NCBI RefSeq assembly: GCF_031143425.1
Contig: NC_090450.1
Coordinates: 169,563,486 to 169,627,485, forward strand
Length of the DNA stretch: 64,000 nucleotides
Origin: Pleurodeles waltl
Taxonomy: Eukaryota > Chordata > Amphibia > Caudata > Salamandridae
Direction: 5' to 3'
Shown: positions 11,622 to 23,430 of the stretch, one piece after another
Position numbering within the stretch: the first letter of the stretch is position 1
How the letters are laid out: each line of letters begins with the position of its first letter
Translations under genes and position numbers: made by a program
The notes under the pieces: model-generated
What the model was told of the DNA's origin: nothing
The model's input: only the letters and a program-made list of their open reading frames with translations
The model's database searches: none

Positions 11622-11624
11622 AGT

Positions 11625-12084
11625 GGTAGGTATCTAAGGAACACAAGAGTGAGTAGGCTGTCACAATTTGAACAATGAAACTATCTCCTCAGTGGACATT
11701 GAGCATTGATGTGATAGGACAATGGGAATGTCAATGTGTATGCAAATTGTAGCAATGACGCAGTTATGGATTATCTGAATCTAGTCCACCACCATGAAAT
11801 GGCGACCGACTGTCCTGTATCTAGGGACAGGTGGAAGTGAGGTAACTCCGTCGACGTTGTGCGTCATCGCGGGAGACAGTCTTGCACCGCCGTGCAATTC
11901 GTCATTGGCAAATATGGGTCTCTATGGAGTACAGTGGCCAATGGGGATCAGCGGTGGCAGTGATGGTGTACACTGCTGCAGACACGACCGCCATTATCTA
12001 TCTAAATCCCCACTTGATTCCTGACTTTCCACAAGACAACACCTACACTGCGTGTGCTGCTGTGACCTGTGTCTGGAACCTGCC
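11625..12084. promoter_or_regulatory. Shared divergent promoter region of Harbinger B
   Basis: Homologous in inverted orientation to 5550-5990 of A and to 48569-48833 of C. It carries an inverted CCAAT box (ATTGG, 11904-11908) and a direct one (CCAAT, 11938-11942) with a similar spacing to those in A. It lies between the divergent starts of the nuclease and P3. Confidence 0.5.
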
Positions 12085-14501
12085 ATGGCCCATGTGACAG
12101 GGAGAAAGAGCCCTGCCTTCACTTTGGAGGAGTTAGAGCGCTTGGTGGATTGGGTCCTACCCCAGTATGGACAGCTGTATGGGCCTCCAGACCAACAGAT
12201 GAGTACACCTTGGGCAGGATGCATGTGACAAGGTTGCATGGAGATATGTGTGTAAGCATTGAGTCATTTGGGGGGCGTGGTATGTCTGGTGGTAGTGTAC
12301 ATGGTGGGCGCTGGGTGATGTGTGTGCCAATGGAGCTGGAAATTGGATTTGGGGGCCATGTGTGTGACAGGGTGGATTTTATGTGTAATGGTGTCCTCCT
12401 GTCTCTGTTTCCTCTGCAGGTCAGCGCCCATCAGAAGAACGGATTGTGGTGTGCCATCGCCAAGGACGTGTGGACCCTGGGGGTCTACAGCAGGCAGAGC
12501 ACCCACTGTGGGAAAAGGTGAGATGCTGAGCACGGAAGACCGTGGAGGCCCAGCTGGAGATGGCTTCCCAATGAGGGCGGGGTGCCCGTCGGAACCTGCC
12601 CCCCTGATGGCACACATACTGGAGGTGGCCTACCCAGAGCTGAATGGCCGCTTGTGGGCATCACAGCAGCCACAAGGGAGTGAGTACAGTGGGCGTTACA
12701 ACTATAATTGGCAGGTGGCATGGGATGCTGGTGGTGGTTGTCAGTTAGTGGGTGCCCCTTAATGCCAGTTCAGACATTGAAGTGTGATCCAGCTCGAGGG
12801 TAATGGGTGTATTGCAAAATCTGGTAACCTAGCTAGGTTGCATTCAGACAGGGCTTAGTGACTCCCAGGAGGAGTGCAGTTGGTGGTGGTTGGCTCACAT
12901 CTTGCTGTGGTACCTAGCCAATGGAATGCCAGTGTGATGCATGGGGCTCAATCCTGAAATCATGTGACGGTAATGTGTGTGCCATCTGTGGTGTTGGTGC
13001 TGTAATTTACCCAGTGCTCCCTTTCTCTCTATACCCTTTTTTCTTCAGTCATCCTGTCCATGTGTGCATTAGCATCATCTGGCAGAAGAGCAGGGGCACC
13101 TGTGACAGATAGAGCTGCATCCCACAAGACCCAGGAGGCATAGCCGCCAACGCCGAGGGAACCAGTGGGACGAAGGGCGAGGGGAGTACCACGGCAGAGA
13201 CAGGAGGTGACAACACTGACTCTGATTCCTCCTCTGATGGAAGCTCCCTGGTGGTGGTGGACACCTCTGGGACCACCCCAGCTACAGGTACAGCTCGCAC
13301 CCCCGTACCAGCACTGCCTTCCCAGTAGCCCCTCACCAAGTTTCCGGTGCCTGCTCACCCAGGAAGGTGGGTATCTCCTTCGCCCCAGGCACCTCAGGCC
13401 CTGCCCCAGTCAGCCCTGCTCACTGAGGAGGCTATTGACCTCCTGAGATCCATCTCTGTGGGGAAGTCAACCATTGGGAATGCCATCCAGGGGCTGGTAT
13501 CCCAGATGCAGCAATGCATTCCTGGAGGGCATTCACGGTGGATTGGTGGCCCAGCAGAGATCGCTTCAGGCTCTGGCCTCCTCTCTGATGGCAGCCATTC
13601 CTACTGCCCCCCCTCCAACTACCACTTCCCAGTCTCCTCATCCCCAACCCATCCCACGCACACACACAGACAAGCATGCACACAAAACATCACACAAGAG
13701 TGGCGCAGACAAACACAGGCAGCACACTTCAGGCCACAAGCACTCATACAAACAGACAGTTGCAAACACAACGACATCCACTGGCTCCACTGTCTCCCCC
13801 TCCTCATCTTACTCCTCCTCCCTCAAGGTCACATCCGCACTCACACCTGCATGCACTGCGTCAACAGCCACCATCACAACACCAAGCAGCACACACACCT
13901 CACTTGCAGACACCTCCACAACACGCGTCCCCTGTGTCCTCTCCCACCCTGTCTGCCCCACTCCTAAGAGACACAAACGCACATACTCAGACTTTCAACA
14001 GCCATCCACCTACCATTAGCACACTGCCCATGCACCTGCACCTAAGTCCAGCAGACGTACACCTCCAACAAACTCCACTCCCATCCCTCCTCCCTCATCC
14101 CACCCCACCGTCCCTAAGAAGCTTTTTCTTGCTTGACCTCTTCCCTCCCCCTCCACCCTGTCCTGCCCGGTAAGAGAAGGGTCACAACAACCCAGCCAAG
14201 CTACTCAGCCAAACAGTCCACGTGGACAGTGGAGGCACCTCCTAGTCATGGAGGCAAGAAAGGGAAGGATCCCACTCCACCACCCAAGAGAGAGAAGGAT
14301 CCCACTACACCACCCAAGAGAGGGAAGGATCCCACTCCACCACCCAAGAAAGGGAAAGATCCCACTCCACCACCCAAGAAAGGGAAGGTTCCCACTCTAC
14401 CAACTAAGAGAGGCAAGAGGCCCCCTCCAACAGCACTGTGCAAGCAACCCTCACCTTCAGCTGGGACACAGCAGCCCTCACCTCCAGTAGATGGAATGTA
14501 G
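12085..14501 (+). pseudogene. P3: second Myb/SANT-like accessory gene of Harbinger B
   Basis: Exon 1 (12085-12198) begins MAHVTGRKSPAFTLEELERL and ends GPPDQQ. Its donor has mutated from CAG/GT to CAG/AT (compare A). Exon 2 (12420-12679) follows TCTGCAG and continues the fold with LWCAIAKDVWTLGVYSRQS and THCGKR, then a frameshift, then LEVAYPELNGRLWASQQPQG before a GTGAGT donor. Exon 3 (13049-14501) starts after TTCTTCAG with MCALASSGRRAG and has an early stop. It also holds LTEEAIDLLRSISVGKSTI, a long Ser/Thr/Pro tail and a ten-residue repeat KGKDPTPPPK. The three exons are the best view of this gene in the window. The role is inferred to be DNA or partner binding, distinct from Myb1. Confidence 0.68.
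14251..14425 (+). repeat. 30-bp tandem repeat encoding KGKDPTPPPK
   Basis: About six units of a 30 bp repeat (core GGGAAGGATCCCACTCCACC) in the 3' part of P3. The period is a multiple of three, so the reading frame is kept and a basic-Pro decapeptide is repeated. Harbinger A has no such array at the matching place. Confidence 0.85.
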
Positions 14502-14526
14502 GACACCCTGCAGGGACTATTGTACA

Positions 14527-14895
14527 AGGAGGCCCCTCCAGAATCAGTGGGCAAGTTCCCCACCTCAGAGACTGTGACCTTGCACTCCCCAGCAAAGGGA
14601 AATGGGCATGGAGCCCCCTCCGGAACCAGTGGGCAAATTCCCCACCTCAGAGACTGTGACCTTGCACTCCCCAGCAAAGGGAAATGGTCATGGAGCCCCC
14701 TCCAGAACCAGTGGGCAAGTTCCCCACCTCAGAGACTGTGACTTTGCACTCCACAGCAAAGGGAAATGGGCATGGAGACCCCTCCAGAACCAGTGAGCAA
14801 GTTCCCCACCTCAGAGACTGTGACCTTGCAATCCTCAGCAAAGGGAAATGGGCATGGAGCTCCCTCCAGGTCCAGTGGGCAAGTTCCCCACTTCA
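14527..14895 (+). repeat. 82-bp minisatellite in Harbinger B
   Basis: About 4.5 units of 82 bp (core GTGGGCAAGTTCCCCACCTC, then GCAAAGGGAAATGG). It lies after the P3 stop codon. The period is not a multiple of three, so each reading frame cycles through the unit. Units are 90% or more alike by eye, which indicates recent expansion. Confidence 0.9.
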
Positions 14896-15600
14896 GCTGA
14901 GGTGCCCCCAACCACCCTTCCCCCTGAGGTGCTTGGCCATTTCCAACATGGTGCCCCTACACAGCGTAGTGCGGATTTCGTCAGGGAACAAGTTGGGGCT
15001 TGGACTGTGTCCTGTGGCCATGTGGGTCTTTGGTACTTTGGACTGGCCATTGGCCCTTTCTGAACATTTACTCAAATTTCTCTTATCACATGGACAATAT
15101 GGTGGCGGTTGGCATCAAATTACACTATCAGTTATGGCTAAATGTTGTCCTTGCATTATTATGACGTTTGTTCTGTGAGATTGGTTTTCCTCTGCAGCTG
15201 GTTGTGTGTGTGGTACGTATGTCCCTCTCCTTTTTCTTCCTCCCTCTCTTGTGTTCTAGGCCACTGTACTCGCTGTCTTCTTCTTCGTTGGCATTGGTGT
15301 TCCAGGTGGAGCATGGCATAGAGGAGCATCGGGAAGACTTAAAGTTCCGGTTCCATGGGGGCATTGATTTTCTCTGTGTCTCTGATGGTGAGTCTTTCGT
15401 CTTCTGTGTTCTGTTTACGCCAGGCTTTTGATGGCGTTGGTATCGCCCTGGAAATCGTGGCGAATTGCTATGTCATTATATGGTGGGCGGTACATAGTCT
15501 TCCACCTGGCTGTTGATGGCTGCCTCCGTGGTCAGTGGTGTTAACACCCTGGCGGTTGGTGTGGTACATTGGCTGTCTATGGGAGTTATCACCGCCACGG
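14896..15600. other. Noncoding right arm of Harbinger B
   Basis: Sequence between the minisatellite and the terminal repeats. No coding was recognised. The last part (about 15480-15600) matches 48480-48560 of C in inverted orientation. Confidence 0.45.
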
Positions 15601-15684
15601 TCATAATTTGGCGGTAATTACCGCCAGCCTGTTGGCGGTGTTACCGCCACTTTAACAGCCACCTCCATTGTCATAATGACCACC
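15601..15684 (-). repeat. Harbinger B right terminus with hairpins
   Basis: The reverse complement of the end reads GGTGGTCATTATGACAATGG and then GGCTGTTAAAGTGGCGG. Inside it lie two hairpins, TGGCGGTAATTACCGCCA (15610-15627) and CCGCCAGCCTGTTGGCGG (15621-15638). The left end of C (48418 onward) is the same terminus. Confidence 0.8.
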
Positions 15685-16856
15685 TACATCTCCTCTAGAG
15701 ATTGGCTTCTTAATATGATCTCCAGTGGGAGACCCTCCTACAAGGCTCAGTTAAATCTCACTCCATTAAAGTCTCGTAGTAGCAATTGCCTTTATTGAAA
15801 TGTCTATGAGGCTCTGTAAGTGTTATATTTGACAGTGTATTTGCTCTTCCTGCATGTGAGCTTCCTTCTAAAGCTAGGCTCTACCTTCTACTAAATTCAG
15901 GAGGCAGTTCTGGCATCTTCTCTTCCACATCTGGTCTCAGAGGAGGAATGTAGGCTCCTCCACATGATTGTGATAAATAGGGTGTACTATTATCTACATT
16001 GTTAAGCCTCTAACAATCTCTATGATGACTAGTTTATTAACTTTGAAGTATCTGGCAATGGACTGAATTGTTAAAAGTCCAGCTTTAGTAACTAAGTAAA
16101 GGTACATTTTTTTTGTTTTACATGTAAAGATCGCTATTTGTAATTGGGCCAAAGTAGACCCATGTGTGTTACAGATTCTTTCAGATATTTTTAATGCGGT
16201 CATGCTTGATATGCCTATAAAATGATTACGCCCCATTACTGCTGGATACGGGTTAAATGGGACCTATGGAATTCAGTACCAGGACAAAATCTTCCAACTA
16301 AATTTTTTTGGACTGTGCATTAAAGAGGAAGACAACTCAAGTGTATCTTCAGGGAACTGAAAACCAGGATTAGAGAGGGATAAGCAAACATGGTGTTGGG
16401 ACCAATATTCTTCACCATACAAATTCTGCCAATAAAATTAGATTGAAAAAAAGACAAGAAATCTGCCTTCCTCATCCTTGAAGTTATGATACGCCCTGCC
16501 TCACTCAGCTGCCTCTCCCCTAAAGTCAAGTGGTTTAGGGAGATTACACTCAATCCTTAATTTGTAAAGCGTAAGTGCCAGGGACCTTACCAGAAGGCCA
16601 CTGAAGCCTGCACCATCCATTGCCCCTGCCACCTCTACAAATGGCTGAACCAACAAAAGTACTCACTCTCACACTCATACAAGTGTGGCAATTTAGACTA
16701 TTCCAGTCCACCCAAAACTATAACAATGCATTGGACAGCAGGTATTAGTCATTTTTATTGTATATTTAATTCTAAAAGAACTGTTGTACTAATGTCATAA
16801 TTAGACAGACAGTGCCTTCATGAGGTGGACTATCATATGTTATGGTGTTGATTGAT
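15685..16856. other. Intergenic, nothing recognised
   Basis: No repeat ends or protein remnants were recognised between Harbinger B and the LINE tail. Confidence 0.45.
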
Positions 16857-16920
16857 TAGTCAATCAATCAGCTTTTATAAAGCACAACTACTCATCCATG
16901 AGCTTTTTAAGGCACTGGTG
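16857..16920 (-). mobile_element. 3' end of an L2/CR1-type LINE (reverse)
   Basis: TCAATCAATCAGC followed by TTTATAAAGCAC and 'tttttaaggcactgg' matches in reverse the 3' tail of the LINE at 42275-42335. It is a short 3' fragment with the family's (TGAT)n tail. A SINE sharing that tail would look the same. Confidence 0.6.
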
Positions 16921-18611
16921 GTGATAACTAAGGCTGGTGCCGAGCACTAAACAACTAACCCCACACTGGATATTGTGGGGGGAAAACTTCCCTTCACTGC
17001 TTCTTCTGAAATAAGGAACGGGCTCTTAAGGTGGAGGACTTTTCATTGTAAAAACATTTGGATAATTCAGTAAGGTATGCCTGTCTAGCAAGGTTGAAAT
17101 CCCTCAATGAAATATTGACTTATAAGAGACTGGGAAAAAACGAATGTCTTGCCATAGATGTGGTGTGCGCGTGCATTTGTTGCCGTTCCCACGTTATCTG
17201 TCTGATCCCACATGTGTCCTGAAAAAAGGCAATAAACCAAGTGAAGTTTAGTGATCTTTCAGTGTGATTTGTAAGAGAGAATAATCTTAATTTTTTTTAC
17301 CTTTCCAAGATGTGGTGAATCCATTTAAGTTTCCCCTTGGAACACAGGAGTCAGCTGAGCCTCTGGCTTGCAGGCCTGTGCCCCCGTCATCTGGTGACCT
17401 TTTACCTACCTAGGTTTTTTTGGTTAGGAATTTTATATCTCATGTTTATTGTAAAATGGAGGGTTTTTTTTATATTCAGAACTCTCATCTTCACCATTCT
17501 GCTTTTATTACTGTTTATTATCCTAATCATTTCAGCACAGGCATGTTATTGTAGATTGCAGTCTTTTCAATAAATATATTAAAAACTCTGCTGCATCTCC
17601 TTCGTTGCCTATGTGTGTATGAGACTTGTTGCTAACGAGAGAATAGAGTAACTTCTGTTCCACCACAACTTCCCTAAGAGGTCTTATCTAGTGTCCAGGC
17701 ATAAGCCTGCCAGAAATCACTTTTACTTTTTGAGTTTTGGTGAGGTACTGACAGTGAACTGGGAGGGGTGGGCCGACAGTTGTGACTTGTTGTAGGAGTG
17801 ACTCAGTTGCCTACAATCAAAAGTGCTGTCAACCATAAAGCAGCAGTCTTGCTAAGGAGTGAGAGTCCAACCACAACAAAGACAGGCTCACATGACATTC
17901 ATGACAAAATGAATGAAAAGCAATGATACACCTCGAAATAGCTAGAAACTTCTTTTTCGGTTGAAGCTTTCCAGACAGTGCTGCTGTCTGGTTTGCTTAC
18001 GACTTCTTGTGGGCATTCTGAAAGTTTTCCTGGGAATGCATTTTGCCCATCGCTTACTATTGGCTGGCTGTGTGGTTTGTAACTCACAATTGCTTGACTA
18101 CTATTTGCTGGCTTTATTTATTTTAGGCTGTCCAACTTGAGTACTCTCTCCTGTGAACATCCCTTGTTTATGGTATCACTTTCTGTAAACATGCCATCAA
18201 ATCTTGTTCTAATCCTGTCACTTTTGCTGTGTATTCAAAGACAGAGGTCAAATATCAGCCTCTGTCTTCTGAGGGAGTTTGGTGTTTACTTTTCTTCCTC
18301 TGATTTCAAGGTGAGAGAATTCATGTGAAAATCCTGCTGAGTATTCATGTGCAAGGAGAGGCTGTACGATGCTATTTTTTAGAGCACACAACAACAATTA
18401 AATTGCTGACGTTTCAGAATATATCAGAATTAGTAAAGTACAAAGGAAGCAACTTTTTTGTAATTCTGAAGTGTGGTGGAAACAAATATTTGAATATGAT
18501 CAAAACACATCAATACACTAGGCGATATTGTATGTGCACAGTAAAACTGTGTCTCAGTGCAAATGTAATTGTAATTTTTTTTTTAAATTACTGTCTGTAA
18601 TGGCAGTGTGC
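16921..18611. other. Intergenic, nothing recognised
   Basis: Only short chance open frames. No family could be assigned. Confidence 0.45.
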
Positions 18612-21600
18612 CACTGTACACAACTCCTCTCCAATCTACCCCACTCCACTCTATCTACCCCAATCTACTTCACTCCACTGTAATCTACCCCACTCCACCC
18701 CAATCCATTCTACCCCAGTCTACCCCAATCCCCATGATCCATCCCACTCCAGCCTACCCACCACACCCAATGTACCCCACTCCAATCTACCCCACCTCAG
18801 TCCAATCTACCCCACTCCACTCCAATTGACCCCAATCTCCCACAGTCTGCTCCATTCTATCCCGGTCTATTCCACTGCATCCCACTCTACCCCAATCTAA
18901 TCTATTCAACTCCACTCCAAATAACCCTGCTCCACTATGATCCGGTCTACCCCATTGCACTACAAACTACCCCAATCTACCCCACTACAAGCTACCCACT
19001 CACTCCAATCTACCCACTCAACTCCACCCCAACTGCCCACCCCACTCCAATCTAAACCAATTTACATTACTCCACTTCAATCTACTTCTCTCCAACCTAC
19101 CCCACTCCACTCCTCTCAATCTACCACACTAAATTCAATCTACCACAGTCAACCCCACCCCACTCTACTCCAATCTATTCCACTCTACTCCATCTTACAA
19201 AACATCACTTTAATATACCCCACCCCACTCCAATCCACCCGAATCTACATCACTCCAATCTACTTCAACCACCCCACTCCAATCTATCACAATTTACCCC
19301 ATTTCACTCCACTGCAATCTACACCCCACACCAAACTATCCAAATCCACTCCACCTCAATGGACCCCACTCCAATCTATCTCTTTCCATTCTGCTTCAAC
19401 CTACCCCATTCCACTGTACCGCAATCTACCCCAATGCAATTTAACACACTCTACCCATTTCACGCCACTCAATTCTACCTTACTCCATTCCACCCACTCT
19501 TCCCTATTCCACTTCATTCCAATCCACCCCACTCCACTCTACTCCAATTAATTGCACTCCACTCAACTCTACCCCAATCTATCCCACTCCTCCCCATCTA
19601 CCCCACCACACTCCAGTCTATCCCAATCTACCTCCCTCCACTCCAATATACCTCACTCCACTCCTCCCCAATCTACCCCACTATACGCAATCTAACACAG
19701 TCAACCCAACTCCACTCAATATACCCCACTCCATTGTATCCCAATTTCCTGCAATCCGCTTGAATCTATCTCACTCAACTCCAACCTACCACAATCTACG
19801 CCAGTGCAATCAACTTCAATCACCCCAGTCCAATCTACCCCCATCTACCCCATTCCACTCCAATTAATCTCACCCTAATCCACTCCACTCCAATATACCC
19901 ACTCCAATTTAATCCACTCTGCCCTAATCTAAACCAATCCAATCTACCACAATCTATCCCCTCCAATATACCACAATTTACCTGCTCCACTCCAATCTAC
20001 TTCATTTCAATCCACCCAGTCTACACAACTCCACTTCACTCAAATCTAACCCACTACACTCTACCCCAATCAATCAGACTTCACTCAACTTTAGCCTGAC
20101 CTATCCCACTCCAGTTCATTCCAGTCTACCCTACTCTAACCTAACCCGCTCCACTCAAATCTACCCCAATCCACTCCACTGCAATCTAACCCAATGCACC
20201 CCAGTCCACTCTATCCAACCATAATCCATCCCAATCTACCCTACCCCAGTCTACCCACCCCAACCTACCCCATTCCAATCTACCCCTATATACTCCACTC
20301 CAATCTACCCCAGTCTTCCCCAATCTACACAACTCTACAATAATTTACCCCAATATACCCACTATATCCCACTCCAATCTACCCTTGTCATCCAAAGCTA
20401 CCCTATCCCACTATACCCCACTCCACTCTACCCAACTCCATTCTACCCCAATCTACCCCACTCCAATCCACTCTTATCTACCCCACGCCAATCCACTCCA
20501 ATTTACCACATTCCACCTCAATATACCCCACTCCACTCCAAACTACTCCAATCTACACCACTGCATTTCAATCTACCCTACCCTAATCAAACCAATCTAC
20601 CCACCTCCAATTTACTCTACCCCACTACACTTCAATGTACCTCACTGAACTCTACCCTATTCTACCCCACTCCTCTTTAATCTGCCCCATTCCACTCCAA
20701 TTTACCCCTATCCACCCGCTCCATTCTTCCACATTCTACCCCACTCCACTTCAATCTTCACTCCATTCAAACCTATCCAACTCCACTCAATCCACTCCAA
20801 TCCACCCCACTCTACTCCAATCTACCTGTCTCCTATCTACCACAATTTACCCCACTCCAATCTGCCACAATCTACCCGCTCCACTCCACACCTATCTACC
20901 CCGCTCCACTCTAGTTTACCCCACTGCAATCTACCCCACTCCACCTAAATCCACTTCACTCCACCCCACCTCAATTTACTCTATCCCAATCTACCCACAA
21001 TCTACCCCACTCTACTTCATTCAAATCTGTTCCAATCTACCCACACTACTCTAATCTATCCCACTGTACCCAATCTACTCCACTCCACTCTGCGCCACTC
21101 CAATCTACCCAGTCTACTCCATTTCAATCTACCCTACTCTAATCCACCCAATTTACCCCCACTCCACTCCTTTCCAATCTACCTCATTCCACCTCAATCT
21201 ACCCCACTCCACTCTCCACTCCAATTCACCCCAATCTATTCTTCTCCAATCTATCCCAGTCCACTACTCCAATTTACCCCACACCGATCTACTCCTAGCC
21301 AAACTACCCCAATCCACTCCAACCTACCACACCCTACTCCATTCTACCCAATAAACCGCACTCCACTCTACCTCATTCCACTTCAATCTACACCACTCCA
21401 CCCATCTAATCCAATTCACCTCAATCTACCCCATTTCATTCTACCTCACGTCAATCTACTATGCCACTTCACTTCACTGCACTCCAATCTACCCCACTAA
21501 ACTCATCTACTGCAATCTACTCCACTCCAATATTCCCCAATCTACTCCACAACAATCTACCCCACTCCAGTCTACCGCACTCTACCCCAATCTACCCCAC

Positions 21601-21748
21601 TACAACCTACTCCATTCTATCCCACTGTGCCGCAGTCCATGCTACTCCAATCTACCCCATTTCATTCTACCCCAAACTACCCAACTCCAATCAAACCTAA
21701 TCTACCCTACTCTACTCTACACCAATCTACCCTACCTGCCCCACTCCT
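18612..21748 (+). repeat. 3.1 kb pentamer-based satellite, G-poor plus strand
   Basis: The tract is built of three pentamers, CCACT, CCAAT and CTACC, in a loose 15-bp unit CCACTCCAATCTACC with many local rearrangements. The plus strand has almost no G. Long open frames rich in Pro, Thr, Ser and Leu (such as 18937-19551) result from base composition and are not genes. Both edges pass sharply into unrelated sequence. Confidence 0.92.
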
Positions 21749-23324
21749 TGCCTCTTACTTTTATGCCATTCTGAACAGCATCCATGCTGGTTTACAAAAT
21801 GGCTAAAACACACTGCCTAAGTCAATAACTCTTGCAAAGGGAAAGCCTATTGGCTTTGCCAATGTTTGTTATGCATTATAGTTAAATAATGGATCAGGTT
21901 TCAGTACTAAACAGTAGGAAGACACAGTAAACCTGTTCTGTCAGGGAAGATTTATCTGTAGCAGTAACAGGCTTCTGACATCATCTTTTTCAGTAAAGAG
22001 ATTATCTGTCTATTAACTGAGAGTTCTTGAAAGGGTTTTGAAACTGCTAATGGGAATCGACGCCACCAAAGTAACAGCACCTTTAATGCTAGACGCACTT
22101 ACACCATTTTATTCATCATCCAGATCCACAACTAAAAGACATTAATCCTTAAAAATAGAATGTTCCATTCGTACTTATTGAGAATTTCTCTGACAACATA
22201 ATGTGAAATGTGGTTTCTTGCTTGTCAATGCTCTGTCTCTTAAACACTCTCTGAAAAGTCAATTTGCTAAAAACCAGCGATCACATGGTCTGCAAAACAA
22301 AATGTATATTGGAGAAATTTGCTTCAAAGTAAATTACGAATCACCCCCCATTTGACCGAATGTCCACTGAGAAAATGTGAAAAATTTATAAATATTGCAG
22401 TTAAAACCAAGCTATTTTTACAGCAATCCGTTCTTGGAAATCATTAATCAATAATTGTGTAAACAGTCAATATGTGCCCAAAATTAATTCATTCATTCAA
22501 AAATTAACTTAAATTGTGGCAAAATGTAGATTTTTAGACAAAACATATTCACAGAGCTACTCGACTGGAAAGTATGTCGCTTCGTGCAGTGTTTTTTTCC
22601 ATTTCATGGGAATATATGTGGAATACAGCCCAAAATAGTGCTGTTGTAAAACGTAGTGCAGTCATTTACAACGAACCGATTAACAAAGATGAGGGTGTAT
22701 GAAAATGATTGCACTAACATGACCAGGCACATTCACATAGCAATTTATGTGTAAATAAGTTCTGCATCTCTTTTGATGTTGCGAATATTCTACAACAGGC
22801 GAAATGGGTCGGTATATGTTTCAACAGCATTTCTCCGTCCTTATCTGAAGCAGCAAAAAAATGAACCTTTAAATTCAGCCACATATGTTTAGAATCAGAA
22901 TCAGCATTTTTGCATTTTTTAAACCCTAGCTGCGGAGTTTCACCTAAATGCAAACCGACCAGTTTTTCAAAAGTGTATTGAATGAACAAAGGCCAATCTG
23001 TTTCACATTCCGAGGCATAGGTTATCATTAGGACAGCAAGTGCAAGGGTACCGGGCCCAGGGGTGCAAACGCAACTGCACCTGAATTATGCCTTCCTTGT
23101 ACTGTGCAACAGATGGGAGTGGGTTTTCCCTGTTTGTTTTAGTGACCGCAGCACCCTTGCTATTACTCTGTTTAGATGATTTCTTTTCCCGTTCAAACTA
23201 GGAAAGAAATGCATGTCGTAACAACTAAATATTTTCCCCTGAAATATAGATTTTAGCATTTCTTATTTCTACCTAAAAGGAAGAATGGCGATTTTAGAAC
23301 GGAGTAAACATATTAATAACACAC
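21749..23324. other. Unassigned DNA
   Basis: No TE family was recognised. A 104-codon minus-strand frame (23028-22714) has no recognisable domain and no splice or neighbour support; I treat it as chance. Confidence 0.4.
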
Positions 23325-23430
23325 ACGAAGAAGCCTGGTGGCGCAAAGCGGTAGTTAAGCTGGCTCTCCTCATGTTGAGATCATGTCAGAACCTGTTGGG
23401 CGAGGCGAGGTTCTCCCGTGATCACACGGG
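23325..23430 (+). mobile_element. Possible tRNA-derived SINE head
   Basis: GCCTGGTGGCGCAAAGCGG resembles the tRNA box A context seen at the start of tRNA-derived SINEs, and 'gaggttctccc' lies about 60 bp downstream where a box B would be expected. The box B match is poor and no tail was found, so this is tentative. Confidence 0.3.

Larger units (their letters stand above)
9642..15684. mobile_element. Harbinger B, three-gene element interrupted by A
   Basis: Order from left: Myb1 3' part (plus), nuclease (minus), promoter-like gap, P3 (plus), two tandem repeat blocks, right terminus (reverse complement GGTGGTCATTATGACAATGG). This is A's gene order inverted. The right end is followed by TAC at 15685-15687; a matching left flank is not available because the left end is missing or lies beyond A. 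All three genes are damaged. Confidence 0.8.

Noticed and set aside
18937..21054. Long open frames (up to 204 codons) in the satellite
   Set aside because: They come from the G-poor pentamer repeat, which lacks stop codons in some frames; the products are low-complexity Pro/Thr/Ser/Leu.
18612..21748. CRISPR-like array
   Set aside because: Short units without unique spacers in a vertebrate-type context; it is a satellite.
22714..23028. 104-codon minus-strand frame as a possible host exon
   Set aside because: No recognised domain, no clear splice sites, no neighbouring exons.
23325..23430. A functional tRNA gene
   Set aside because: Only a box A-like segment is present; no cloverleaf or good box B could be drawn.
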